NCBI GenBank assembly: GCA_914767715.1
Contig: OU612075.1
Location: 19,778,001-19,842,000 of the forward strand
From: Membranipora membranacea
Taxonomy: Eukaryota > Bryozoa > Gymnolaemata > Cheilostomatida > Membraniporidae
Direction of reading: 5' to 3'
DNA: 64,000 nucleotides
Every line of letters begins with the position of its first letter. Position 1 is the stretch's first letter. Positions 11,401 to 24,309 of the stretch are shown here, one piece after another. A program made the translations under genes and the position numbers. The notes under the pieces were generated by a model. The model saw only the letters and a program-made list of their open reading frames with translations. It was not told the origin of the DNA and did not search any database.

Positions 11401-14400
11401 TAAAGGGACTAACAAATAACAACTGTCCTCCATATATTGTTTGAGTGGTTTGTATGGGTTGAGGTTTGTTTGGGTTGCTGAGCTGGTGGGTTTCAAGGTC
11501 AATACAATGGTCTCAAAGAATTTGGTTTCATATTGTCAAAATCCCTTAACCATTAAAGTAAAGGATGACTGGAGTTAGGAAATCAAGGGCACAAAAAGCC
11601 AGACAAAACTATAAATCAAACATCACATTGGAGGAGATATCAGACAAGCTACATCTCATTGAAGAAGACTCAGAATGTCCTCAAATATCCCTGATTAGCA
11701 GCTTGTGTGAGATCTCCTTCAAGTGATAACAAGGTTAGCTGTAGTACCCTGGCTTAGCTGTTTTGAGTATTAAAAGTGAAAGTAGCAAATCCTCAAACAA
11801 ATGAGCTATGGCATTCAAGGTGATCTAAGGTGCAAAAGTAAATCATAAGGCACACACACCGCCACCGTGATCGATGTAAGCACCAACTGGTTGCAGAAAG
11901 CCTCTATTGCCATCTCGTGCAAACACACTATCATCAGTCTCGTACCCACCAGCACCAGAACCTCCACCTCCCGAAGCACCAGAGCCTGGTCTGCCAGAAC
12001 CACCACGCCTTGAGGAGGGTACCCCCAGTGTGTTATTAGAGGTTTGATTATTATGACTACGGGTAGATGGGGAGCGAGCAGGACTTCTATTATTAAGAGG
12101 AACTGAAGTAAAACCTCTGACGTCGACTTCCACATCTGAGAGTTTCCAGTTACTGCCATGCATGTCTATGATGAAGTAAGCTTGCTGTGATACGGGTACG
12201 GATGAGATACCGCGACCTGATACTCCCTGAACTCCATACATAGAGGTGGCTCTCTCAGGTGCCCGATAAGGCTCAGTTACATGTGTGCGTACCGGACAAC
12301 CTGTAGAATTATCAGTGTTCCGATATAAGCAGAAATTACAAATGAAAAATTTCAAGCTTGAATTTTGTTATTTTCAATAGCCAATGTCTCTAACACGAGT
12401 ACTTCAGCCAAGTGATTGGATGGAGCTATTGGCATCCTGTCATCAGATTTCTTTCCTTTTTTTTCTAGGACCAGAGAGAGGAATGTGATTGCAATGTAGA
12501 GTGTAATCAACTAAGCTCAGCCTCAGCGTCTCCTAGCAATTATGCTAAATGTACCGCAGGACATTAAGCAATTAGTCGCTATATCACCCAATCAGAGTTG
12601 TCTCTCCACATTATCAAAGGGGCACAACTCCAATTTGAAACTTACCAGGCACACTTTCATAGTTGTATTGCACATCGATGAGATGTTCGCCACCTTGTTT
12701 GGGTATGTAAGTGTATCTATATTGTGATTGGCCGAGTGGTTCACGTCTGATCTTAACCACCTGACCATTACACCGAACTTCTACATCCAAATCACCACCA
12801 CTTCCCGCATTTGAGGCATCCACTGCAATTGTAGTAGAGTAGATAGAGTTGTATGACAGAGACCACAATGTTTGCAATGCTAGCAACGAGCGAGTAAGAT
12901 GTGCAGATTTACTTTTTCATATGAAATCTGTTAGTGTAAGTATTCATACATGGCAACAATGGACTAGGAGTTTAGCTCATTGATAATTAAAGATCAGTTT
13001 TTCTCTATAGTTTTGCATATATATATATTATATTGACAGCATGCTTTGTTTGTGAATTTATCACTCTTTAGTTGCACCTCACACTGATCAGGTGATATAC
13101 TTTTCCATGTATGCCTCTGACCGAATTAATTCACTTAGCTTGAGAACCATCAGAAAGAATTCGGTGCAACACGAGGTCAATTTCATTAATTAGGGGCAGG
13201 CACATGTTAGGTACTCATACTCACAGGCTTTCTGTAGTTGGCGCAAGTCTAGGGTTGTGTGCCCCAGTGGTTGAGGCCTCATCCACTTAGGCACTCAACC
13301 ACTGGTCTTGCACCAACTACAGAAAGCCTGTGCTCATACTAGATTGACTCAAACAATCGACAATCGATAAGCATTACACAAACATCATAAAACAAGCTCT
13401 AGTTCTCACCTATGAAGTACATCTCTTCTCCCACTTCCCCCTCCTCTGTGACGTCAGTGACGACAACTCCAGAACTCGGCTGTACAAAGTATACAAAGGG
13501 AGAGCCTGGCAGTGCCGTGTACTCTACATCCACGTTCACCAGGTACTTTCCAGTGTGTCTGGGAGAAAACTCATAACGGTATTTGTCACTATCTCTGGAT
13601 ATCTTCAATGGAACATCTTTCCCATACGGATCTGAGAAGAAACAAGTCAAAAAGTAATAAGAATCCAATTTTTGAGAAACATGGGGACCCCTCGCTACTA
13701 CTTGCATCAAAAAGCACATGAGGATATTTGCTGTGTCTGGGCACCTCATAATCTGAGGCCAACAATCATGTTATATTATTCTGCGTTTGTGATCGATCAA
13801 TAAATGGAAATCCTATAATCCCAAAAAAAGTTGAAACACATAACATTAGAAGAATCACTGTGCTACCCTATGAATCCATACCACCTCATGCAAGGAATAC
13901 AAGCCAAGGCTACAGAAAATGTCTAAGATATCCACTGTGAGGAGAAGATCATTCAGTGCTCCCATAAACCAATAGATTCTACACATCCATTTGAATCACT
14001 TAGAGCTCAAAACCAAAGTATTGGTGAGGTTATGATGGATCAGATTTTTGACCATTAGTGCAGGTAACATCATATTTTAGATATGGGGAAACAGCTTTGT
14101 TTATGCAACATTCTAATTACTAGATCACAATGAGATTCAGCTATGTGTTTTAATAACAGTAGCGTAAGTATAACCAGGTGGCATGAATAAGTCTCTATGC
14201 AAAAAGGTAAAGGTAAAAGTAAAATGAATATCTAATTGGCAAATATTCGGATATCTACCAACAACATCGATAAAAGGGGATATGAAGCATATCCAACGGA
14301 GCAATGAAGCTCAAATCGGTAAAAAAGATTTTTGGATGGCAAACAATCAGGCCTAGCATTCAACTACATTTTATAGGATCAAGATGCGAGATCATGCTGC

Positions 14401-17400
14401 TTAAATCCAGCACTTACACCGTGTACAACATGAGACAGTACCAGTTTGCTAAAACAGCTAAAAATTATAAAATCATGAGTGAGAAAAGTATTCCATAACT
14501 GCAAAATGTAGGTATCTTGGGATGGCATTTAAAGGAAACATTGCTAGATTCTATACATGGCTTCCCTTTGAGGGAAGGAAACCTGCCATAAGTCTCTTTT
14601 CAAAACGGTATGCAACATAATCCAATTATACCAAACATAAACAAAATGGGTAGGCCCTTGGAATAAAGTGAGACCAAGGATAAGATAGCAGAAAACTTGC
14701 TCTTCTATACCACACTCCTAGTCCTAGTAACAAGACCAGTTGCCATAAGACCAACAACTGTGTGAACCTTCAAAAGTTGAGGTATTTCATTCACAATTTT
14801 GAATAAGTTCCAAGAGCAAGATATTTTACCTTGGAGCCTAACATCTAACTCTTTAGGAGATAAGCCATGTGGGTTTATCTCAAAGTAAGTGTGCTCTCCG
14901 ACCATAGCAGATTCATACTGGGGCTGGTAAGTGATAGTCCTGGTAGTTTCTCTCTGCAGGAAAAATGTATGCAATGAAACTAAACTGAAATCCCTCAACT
15001 CCAGTTGTTTAAGATATATACATCATGGTTCAATAAGATCTAATACATCCATATTTTGCATATGTAAGCTGGTTGCATGATTGATGTACGATTGATTGCT
15101 CAAGTTTGTACTACACTACACTTCAAGGATCCAAAATGAAATTTATAAGGAATAAGACTCATAGCAGGATGGAGGCACACTAGTTGGCAGAAAAGCAGGT
15201 AAAATCCCATAAAACACTTTCTTAGGATTTCCAGAGAGATAAAGCAAATGAAAGGAGAGCGAAATAGTTTGCCCTGATCTACCAAGAACTCCACAATTGC
15301 ATAATGTCAATCTCTTGCCCCAGAGTTTTAGTCACTTCTGATTCGTTGATTTTACCTGCAGTGAGCTGTACTGATCATATGATTGGTTGGGAGTTGATGT
15401 TGAAGGAGAGTTTTGTTGTGTAGTATACATAGCCTGCTGCTCTCTCAGTAAATGTTGCTGTGGTGGGGGCGGGGCAGGGGCCATTTGATGCTGTGTGTGG
15501 TACACAGTCTCTTTGAGTACTTGTTGCTGAGGAGGTTGTGGCATGCTTGGAGCTTGCTGCTGATACATTAATGTTTCTGTATGTTGTGAATGACCATTGT
15601 GCATCTAAAGGAAATGGGAAACAAATTTCAGGGCATACAAGCAGGGATAAGTAAACTCTATGAATAAAGCTAACAAATGGGAAGAAATCATCGATATAAT
15701 CTGTATGAGCTTCAACTTTTGTAGTCACTGTAGCTTCATATCTTAGCGGATTGATCTATATGATACATGTAATAACTCAAATGGAGGAGTGGGGGGGGGA
15801 TGGATAGGCATAATAAAGTATGAACAGGGAGAGAAATTTGGGGACCTGGTTATCTTTAACATTGCGCACATTTATTGCGAAAATGAACACAGGTTCACGC
15901 AATAATTATTAAGTTTTCTACTTACATCCTGAACAGGACCGCCTTGTATGTGAATTCTCATTGGTGACTCTAGAAAATAAACAGAGCTATGGTGAAAGCA
16001 GTAGTAGTGAAAATTGTGAAGTATCGCCTATTTTAATACAAATTATTGGGAGTTGTCCTATACCAGAAATGGTGAGTATAACTCCCTTGCAAATACCAAA
16101 TGCATATATATTCATATAATATTTCAACTTTGTGAGTATTTATTGCTTAAAGGACATAAATTTATTTTGGTATTTAGCAGATTTTCTCATGCCTTGCAAT
16201 TGGTAGGACTGATATACTTAATACTGTATCATTAAAATCCGTCTGCCACAAAACGTCTACACGTCTACACGTCTACACGTCTACATGTAAGGTATAACCA
16301 TTATCTTCTTCTCAACTTACGAGATCCTAAACACAATTTGCTGTCAACTACAAAATTGCCAATAGACTTCAAATTCTTACAATGGTTCTACAAGTGTGTT
16401 TCCAAGTTGGAAGAGGGAGTTTTTGAAACTTGGGTAAAAAAGTAGGGCATGTTAATTAAGATCAGATAAAGCAATTTTCTGGAAACTCAAAGACACATCA
16501 GTTTCTGAACCAGAGCTGATCTCCCTGAGGGATGTTTTTTAACACTTACGAGGAACCTGTTCATCGTTGAATGTAACATTGATTGTGTGCTCGCCTCCCT
16601 CCTTGGGTAGAAACGACAAAAGGTAAATTTTCTTTGTAGAGGTCGCAGAAAGGTCACTTGGTACACCTCCTGATGCTGACCTCACCTCAGCCACTATCTG
16701 ACCTTCACCTGCTGATCTGGCATCAACTATAAATAAGGGTGGAAGTTGTTAGAATATTTTTAATTTATATTGTTCTCTGCTATGCTTCTGGGACAAAACA
16801 AGGAGACTATGTTCATATAGCTTGAGTAGAATTACATTAAAATATTCCTGTGATTTAGCCAATGGAACTGTCAATATGTGTATAAGGGTGGAGGTTGTAA
16901 AACTATCTTGAACACAGCGTACACCACTTATTCCAGCCCTCTTAGATCAAGTGAATTCTGTACAAATTACTCATAGCTGTTGTATCAGGTGATATCTGGA
17001 TCAAGTGAAGAATAATACATAGTAGTTGTTTCTAAATGATTGCGTTCTGTTATTTGGGTTGTAAACATCAAGTATCATTTGGAATTATGCTCTAATATCA
17101 AAGGGCAAGACAACACCTAAAAATAGCAAAAATTTATGGACAGACTAAATATGAGATTATAAAGATCACTTTAAGCAGTGCTTTGTTAATCTGCTACAGA
17201 AAGAACAATATGCTGTTGATGAGTCATTGTAATAATTAGCCGAGTGGTCCATTATCTGTGTCTAAGATATCAGGAGTGTGGCTACATAGTAACCATTAAG
17301 CTGTTGATGTCTGCTTCACTTACTCTCTATCTCTACAGGGTTTGCGTAGAAGTGACTCTGTTGTGTATCAGTCAACACCACATTTCTGCTGCCACCAGTT

Positions 17401-20400
17401 ACCATACAACTGAACGGAGACCCGGATACATTCTCTCCATTAAACTGAACCTACATATACAACAAAACAAAAAGGCATATCATATAACATGATTATCAGA
17501 CTGAGGTACATGCAAGTTTTAACCCACTTTATGTTGATCAACTAATTATTAGCAGCCGCTATTGTTATTGAGCTAAGTGAGTTGATTAAACTAAAGGCAG
17601 CGCTCCATTGCATATTGTTTTGTCACAAAATTTATTTTGTGAGGAAATAAGCCATTCAACATGAGTCATTTGCATGATCAGACACAACTTTTTTCTAAGA
17701 AGTCTGCCGGGATATCGGAGGGAGAAACATGACATCTATAGATATCAACATTAATATTAGACAGATATCTTTGTGACAGAAGGATACTCACATTTTGTAA
17801 GAAACTTACCGTGACTTCATGACGCTTAGCCAGGTTTGGTTTGAATGAGAATCTATATTGATCAGGTCCATCCTGATGTACTGTATTCGGTACATTCAGA
17901 CCATCTACTGAGATTATCACTACTAGTTTACCATTTCCAGCTCTACTGGCATCAACTGTACAAAAATAGAGTCAACAAAAATAAACTGTGTGAATCAGTC
18001 AACAAATCTCATCAGTCTGCTTAAGACATATCCTATCTCACCTTGAATTCAAATCAAATTCATCCTTATATCTCATTTCAGAAGAAGCGTGTAACTACAC
18101 AAAATATTACAATAAACACAATGAATGCCTCACAGATTCTGACCCTTAGAGACCCTACAGCAGTATAACTTTATTTTAACAAAACTAGATATCATTTTTC
18201 AATCTTGCATTGAACACCAAAATACAGTCTTATTTTGCCAACAACCCTTCCCACATAATCTAAGTATTAATAATCTTCAAGACAAGTGTAAATTCTTTGC
18301 TTTCAGATAAACATAAAAATATAAATAATGAGTATTTATTTTTACGGGCTTTCATATCACCATTTATTGGTGGGAAAACAGCTCAGGCATGGGCAGTTGG
18401 CCACAATGTGACAGAAAACAACAGTATCATACCTTTGACATGTGCGTTGTTTCCCAGGTTAGCGTGTGTAGGGCAGTCAACGACGACTTGTTTTGGATCA
18501 GCAACTTTGACCCTAAAGGGACTTCTGGGTACTTCCTGTCCGGCCATTGTAACTCGAACCTCATGGTCTCCTGCAATAACACAATCACGATTAAATCGCT
18601 AATCCAATTTTGATTACTCAGCAATTTTGAAAATTTTAATTTATCAGTTGTACATCACATGTTAGTTTGTTACTGAGACATAAATACTGTTATGAGTTAG
18701 TACTGTCATTTTTAAGTGCTACACTTTCAAGTTTCCTTCAAATTCTATTGCACAAATCCTTGATAAGGATCAAGTGTACTTCATTTAATGAGCTGTAAGG
18801 ATACAAAGAATTAGATTTTACTCTGCTAATATTTTAAAGTGGTTACTTTCATTTTTAAAGACTACCCAAAGACGGGTGCATGTTATAGTCTACTTATGCT
18901 AAAGTTTTGTCAGATTTGCTTTAAGATGTCACAGTCTGCACTTCTGGCAGACCGTGACAGCATAATGTAAAGAAGAGGAGTTACCTTCACTTATGGAAGT
19001 CACTCTTTCCACCGTCAATAATTCATGCCAATTGGCGCATTTAATTTTTTTCTCATGCAAATCTGACAAAAATTTATCATAAATAGCATAAATAAATGCA
19101 TCGGTCTTTGGGTAGTCATTAGTATCAGAGATTGTTGCAGAAGTTTCTGGCTCTTTTATGTATTTAAACTTTTATTTTACTATTTTATTATACTTTACCT
19201 GCGTGAGTAGGCGCCCAGGATACTCTGTATATACCATGATCTGTTGTGATGACATTCGCATGCACATTTCCGTGTGGCCCGAGTACTGTGACTACAGGTT
19301 GAACTGTTGTTGGCATCCGCGCGGCATTTATGTTAAAGGCCGACTGTACAAAGAGTGAAAACAGAGCAATTGAATGCTTATGACAAATTTGAAGCAATCC
19401 AAATGGATATATCAGTTTTAGACTAAAGCAGTGCCAGAACCCTAACCTGTTTATATTATATACTGTTTTGTTTCTGTATTGCCATGTCGAACAAATTAAA
19501 TCAAACACCAAACAAGATCTGTTCTAGCGCTGCCAATAATCAGTACACACACACAGGATTTTTCAGGTCATTGCTATATGATTGCACTCATTTCGCTGTG
19601 AATATAACCCTGCTACTGTGAGTAAAGCTCAACATCGTAGCCAACATATTACCCCTAGAATAAAATACTCCATAGTAGAAAATCTGTATAAACACAAACC
19701 TGTTGGTTGACTTTAGCTAACACCAGGCCTTCTCCTGACACTATAACTGAGGATATATCCATGTAAGGAGCTTTCAACAGAAACGGACTGCCTAAAATAT
19801 ATGACAACAACGACAGAGTTATTTTTATCATTTAATTTAATTGTCCAGTGCTGTTGTCGGAATAGTAGAACAGAGACTTTTATTACTTTGTTCAGCAACA
19901 TTTATAGTATAAGCACATACAAGCAAAGTCCCTGGATATCTTAGCATGAATGATGATGCGGGTATCATAACCTTCAGATCAACAGCTGCTGTGTGGAGGT
20001 GGTGTGGAGAAGTTGTGAAGATAGCTACCATGGATTGAACATTGATTTAGAGTTTCCTTAGGGATAAAATCATTTACGCTCTCTGAGCTGCATATGGGGA
20101 GGAGAACAGAGTTAATATAATCATTTTCAGTATCAGCAAAAACAAATGTAGATGACTACAGCAGTAGCATCCAACATTGTATGTTAATAGTTAGATTCTA
20201 GACAAGTTCGGAGTTGCTTGCCCCTCCACTGGTCAAGGGAGGCGGAGCAACTGGAACAACTGCAACTGAATGATTGAACTTGATCTAGTTAGATTCTCAC
20301 ATATAAAGACATATCAGTATACCATAGGCCTACCTGTCTGTATTTCAGAATACCCGAAATATTGTAAAATGAATGGAGACCCTGAATATGACATAAGGAA

Positions 20401-23400
20401 AAGATGGAAGAAAATATGCATAGTCACAAATGTAAATGCCAAATCAGAAGTTTGTATCCACTACGCCGGAACTCACTGCTGTTGAACGATGAACTCTTAA
20501 TATTAGATAGACATCATGCTTAGTTAACAAGCATCTTGCACATATTCTAAGCACCAACATTGTACTGCTGACTCTGCGACGGTAGAGTATTTACTTCATA
20601 ACATTCTCCCTGATAACATACACAAAACACATAGTTGTGTATTTTGTCTATGGTTCATAACCTCAAAAAAATGTATTCACAAACTTCTAAAAAAAAGGAG
20701 ACAACTACTTACCATTTATGTGCATTTCATTGAACTGTATGGATACTTCATGGTCTACTGGTTCTATAGGAGAGAACTCCACTAAAAAGACCTGAGTGCC
20801 GACATTCTTTATATCATGAGGAATTGTCTTCCCTGGAGGCCCGACACTGAAGTCTAGCGTACCTTGACCTGCCTCGGATGCATCCACTGAAAGTAGAATA
20901 GCAAATTTTTTATCATATATGTGTTTGTCACAAAAAATTAAGAACAATGAATTGTTGCAGGCAATAAAATTGTATTATATATAATGTATAAAAGACAATA
21001 TATATCAGAAAGCAAATTAATTGGCTACAATCACGTTGAGATATGGTCATTGATGTGGTAATGCATACTACAGGGACGGCCGGAACTGTATTGAGTAGTG
21101 TTGTATGTCTAGTTGGGGGCTGCCAACCATTTTCAGTACATCTTTGACACATTCAATAAATATTGTTTCAAGGCGACAAGATGGTGTCTCTGGGTTTACA
21201 GTGTGTGCTCACACACGTGACGTAATATACCATGTGCATATATATCTCTTATCGATAGAGAGCGAATTAATTCACTTAGAATGAGTACCATCGCGACGGG
21301 TCTGGTGTGACGACCTGAGTTCAATTTTACTTATTAGGGGCGGGTACATGTTAGGTACTTGTACTAAATTGGCCGAACGATCAGAGATACACATGTTAAA
21401 TAATGTAGCCTCTATGTCAGTGTGGTGTGTGCTGCCTATGTAAAGGTATGGCTCATATCACACCAACAACACAGGTAAATATTCATTGACCCTGTGGTCA
21501 TACTCTCTAGAAACATTCTCAGTAATATGCCTTATGAATATGGTACACATGGATTAGAGCAATAATCGGGCAAATTGTTATTCAGCATGACAAAGATAAT
21601 TTCCGGCCTAGTAATAATTATCTCTATTAAAAATGATGCCATCGTGACGGGACTTGACAAAAGGAGCTGGCTATTAGGTTTCCATTAGTCACCAGTAATA
21701 TACACACATACTGGCAACGTAAAACTAAACTAACCATCGCCATGGTAACCTTGTTAGGTACATATCCAATGAACAAGAATGTTATATAGTTACACGATTC
21801 ATTAACCAGGAACAGGGGAACTGTATCTCTGCATTGATTGAGGGACTGAATCCAGTCTCCAAGAAAAAAGTGAATTAACATTTCCAAGGCTCGCGATGAA
21901 ATGCCTTGGTTACAAAGAATTCCATTCAATAGTTTTCTTCTAAAATTACACATTTGAGAAAACGAGATTGGAAATACGTAGCCTCGCAATGATGTAATGG
22001 ACTTGGAGACGGTTTAAGGCAAATCACGGACATACAAAGCGTAACTTGTTTTCAAAATGAGAAAAAAGGAGGACAGAAAATGTATACTATAATAAAGTTG
22101 ATGTTTGCACATAATTTCTTTGTATTTGACCAAAATAGTGTCAGGCATGTTTGTAAAAGAATTGAAAATATTGAGAGTACATTTTTTTCTTTGACCGACT
22201 TGCGTACATTGCAATGAATCGAGTATGAGTAGCGAAATGAATACCTCTATACACACATGGATACCCTGGATAATAATCTACTTGTTATACAGCGTAACTG
22301 TAAATGGATAACTTCAAATCACACCGGAATGTAAACTGTACCAATTGTGGGCACCCGCTCCTACAAGGTATCAAATTTGTCAGCGGCTAACCAAGTCCAG
22401 TCAATCAAATTGACTGACCTGTAAAAAAAACTCAATGCAGCACCGGATTTCTTGACAGTACGCGCCCCATGCATGACCCCGAAAAAGTTGGATATTGACA
22501 ATAAATTGGATCAACTGGCAAAGTGCTTTCCTTTGTCAGGAAGAGAATGAAGGAATGCTATTTGTTATTCAGATTAATTCTATAGTAATGTGAGATGGTT
22601 GACTCAGTTCATTCATGTATTCTATTCACTCACAGATATAAGTTATGCAGCAGATTAAAAAGTTGGATAATTCGTTTACTCAGATAACACTGAAAGTTAT
22701 CAATCACAGCTAAAAAAAGAGCAAATGACAAGATTTCTGTTACTGCTGACCACAAACAAGCATCCATCATCAGAATTATTTAAGGATCGCTTTAAAAACT
22801 ACCTGTAACTTTTTTGATATTTATTTTTAGTCAAGCGCCTCACCACATGACATGATAGTATGCAATTGTTAATGCCCTATTCCTAGTAACATGCACATAG
22901 CGTTCACCCAGTTAAGTTGGAAGCAAGCTCTTGTACAGTTATTGAATACAATACCATGTTTAAACATCTCATAACTTGGTCATGTATGCAATGAGTTGAT
23001 TCTGCCGCGTTGGTGGGCCAATATTGCCTGGTGATGTTTTAGATCGAGGTTATTGTCTATGGTCAACATGTAGCCATGAAAGGTGTGATAGTAGTAGTAA
23101 TCCATCCACTAAAACATGTGTCCAGCAAATGTAACATTCAATGCTCCGAGCACTAACCATTCATTTCAAACAGATTTTCCATAATCTAAGTTTTATGTCT
23201 AGTCTCTATAATGGTGTGTGTGTGTGGGGGTGGGGGAAGGGGGGAGGGCTTGGGGGTCAAAAACTCGGAAAATGACTATTGTATCACCAATTGCTGAGAG
23301 AGCCAGGTCTTGTTCCCAAATTGTTATTCCTCGAAAGAGTTATAAACATTTAACGGGGAAACAGTTTGAGAACGAATTTGCCTAATTGAAAGACCAATGG

Positions 23401-24309
23401 TGAGGGAGGTGTTTAAGTGAATGGATCAGGATGATTCTCTTTGTAAAGCATCCCTCATTCTCATTGGAACCTACCATCCCCCCCCCCTACAATTGCAAAC
23501 ATTTATTTTGTAAATTGCCGAACTCTTACTATCATAACGCATCTCAGTGCTGTTGGATCAAGGATTTGAATTGACGATCACCAGATATAAGCATGCCTAT
23601 ATGATAAGCAGCCTATGCTACTCAGAAGAAAGCATGCACTACCACATAGGCGGTCACCTAAACCAGAAGACTAAACCTACCCTTTCATGGGCCGATGTGC
23701 TATGGAAAGGGTTGACATCGCGGTGGTGTGGATATGAGGAGTTATACAAGGGGTAGTCAACTGACCCTTACTCTGTTCATTGCTCTGTGTGCATGTGCAA
23801 AGGGAACATAGCTGCCATTGCAATAAATCAGCAAGTGTATCAGTATCATGGCTAGTATTAGATCCAAATAGGTTGTACAGCCGCATATGTCTGAATAGGC
23901 CTAGGCGAAATAGTTTTTGCCCTGTATGCAAAGAGTTGATTCTAAATTATCTCCTGAGTCCTGACTTTACAAGACTAAACCTTCTAGCTGCTCCTAAGCA
24001 CAACCATTTAGATTTGGTTGTTGTTGGCCCCCTTGTGGCCAGGCTAAGAGTAGTCCCTTGTTGTGGGAAGCACTACAAAACCTTGAGAGGAGTGCCAGCA
24101 ATGCCTGGCTGCTGCACTCCTAACAAAATATGACAACAATAAGACTAGCATAATAATGACTTACATCGAAATGAGTTGATTTGTCCTAGCACCAGTGGTT
24201 TCATCTGATCCACTCTAACGGCTCCACCTGTGGCAGCCATCCCATTCATTACTTGGTATCCAGATTGATTATAAGCCATTCCTCCTCCTCCTGAGTGTAC
24301 CACACTCAT
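4284..24309 (-). CDS. Filamin-like protein lacking an actin-binding domain, about 11 filamin repeats
   Basis: Exons (minus strand, in order): 24309-24165, 20886-20713, 19791-19700, 19343-19199, 18570-18433, 17955-17810, 17450-17324, 16726-16550, 15969-15926, 15604-15356, 14953-14830, 13631-13410, 12822-12646, 12300-11860, 11087-11004, 10723-10583, 9021-8848, 8401-8284, 7847-7732, 7099-6974, 6396-6250, 5979-5811, 5458-5311, 4368-4284. All junctions are GT-AG and in phase, giving 1,236 residues before an open end. The ATG is preceded in frame by a stop (TGA, two codons upstream). About 11 immunoglobulin-fold filamin repeats are seen through recurring VDAS-AG-G starts, Y-x-F/Y-x-P-x-x-x-G-x-H middles and PGSPF-like ends (INGSPF, VPRSPF, VSGSPF, LPGSPF, VAGSPY, IDGSPF). 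Filamins crosslink actin and scaffold membrane proteins. Here no CH domains precede repeat 1, so actin binding is doubtful unless an upstream promoter exists. The last exons resemble hinge 2 plus the start of the dimerisation repeat. Confidence 0.85.
9129..9592. repeat. Large foldback palindrome in a filamin intron
   Basis: Two inverted arms of about 215 bases (9129-9346 and 9368-9592) meet around a loop of about 20 bases. Matching pieces include TTTAAATAGAGAGTTGTGGC (left) against its complement near 9513-9531, and GGTGCTAGCTAGCTGAGAT against ATCTCAGCTAGATTTTAAGG. It lies in the intron between exons 10723-10583 and 9021-8848. The form suggests a foldback transposon or a head-to-head pair of one short element. 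No coding content. Confidence 0.75.
10249..10266 (-). other. Candidate 18-base cassette microexon in the filamin-like gene
   Basis: Between exons 10723-10583 and 9021-8848 there is a strong acceptor (pyrimidine-rich tract ending TTGCAG), then 18 bases coding IDDNR with both split codons in phase 1, then a GTAATG donor. Inclusion adds six residues (VIDDNR) in frame. Skipping it gives EFEVVNDEAG, which fits the filamin strand spacing better. It is therefore at most an alternative exon and may be chance. Confidence 0.25.
11860..12300 (-). other. Filamin exon with a Ser/Gly/Arg-rich insertion
   Basis: This 441-base exon ends one repeat (GCPVRTHVTEPY), starts the next (VQGVSGRGISSVPVSQQAYF) and then departs from the filamin pattern for roughly 55 residues: RSPARSPSTRSHNNQ, SSRRGGSGRPGSGASGGGGS. 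The fold resumes through the following exons (APNGQSVPCKLF, VEYQTPYVG). The insert has RSP/SPS motifs that could be kinase sites and sits in a loop between strands. It is the longest coding exon of the gene. Confidence 0.7.
13122..13350. repeat. Dispersed repeat, copy 1, interrupted by an inverted-repeat element
   Basis: Positions 13124-13221 plus 13341 onward match 21262-21370. Shared blocks are CGAATTAATTCACTTAG, GAGGTCAATTT against GAGTTCAATTT, and TTAGGGGC-GG-ACATGTTAGG. Copy 1 is split by the 111-base element at 13222-13332. The start has weak resemblance to a tRNA A box and B box, so a SINE origin is possible but unproven. Confidence 0.65.
13222..13332. mobile_element. 111-base inverted-repeat miniature element with 8-bp target-site duplication
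   Basis: The element starts CACAGGCTTTCTGTAG and ends with the exact complement CTACAGAAAGCCTGTG. Terminal inverted repeats are about 26 bases with one mismatch, and a second inner inverted pair (CCAGTGGTTGAG / CTCAACCACTGG) is present. It is flanked on both sides by CTCATACT (13214-13221 and 13333-13340). The related repeat at 21262 has no insertion at the same point. An 8-bp duplication fits the hAT superfamily. Confidence 0.8.
15356..15604 (-). other. Gln/Pro-rich linker exon of the filamin-like gene
   Basis: This 83-residue exon (phase 0 on both sides) codes for a low-complexity segment rich in Gln, Pro, His and Met (QQAPSMPQPPQQQ, MAPAPPPPQQHLL, TPNQSYDQYSS) between repeats 4 and 5. It corresponds in position to a flexible linker. 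Being symmetric, it could be skipped without changing the frame. Confidence 0.7.
16253..16286. repeat. Short tandem repeat, unit ACGTCTAC
   Basis: Four tandem copies of an 8-base unit in a filamin intron. Confidence 0.8.
21262..21370. repeat. Dispersed repeat, copy 2 (uninterrupted)
   Basis: Same family as 13122-13350. The junction TTAGGTACTTGTACTAAATTGG is continuous here, whereas copy 1 carries the 111-base element at the equivalent site (GGTACTCATACT, element, CTCATACTAGATTG). It therefore acts as an empty site. Confidence 0.65.
23217..23263 (+). repeat. G-rich tract with quadruplex potential
   Basis: A (GT)n run followed by several runs of three to six G (GGGGGTGGGGGAAGGGGGG, AGGG, GGGGG). 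It meets the simple four-G-run rule for a quadruplex on the plus strand, which is the template strand of the filamin-like gene. Confidence 0.6.

Larger units (their letters stand above)
20887..24164 (-). other. First intron of the filamin-like gene
   Basis: A 3.3-kb intron with no recognised coding exon on either strand. It holds dispersed repeat copy 2 (21262-21370) and a G-rich tract (23217-23263). First introns often carry regulatory sites, but I see no specific site here. Confidence 0.5.
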
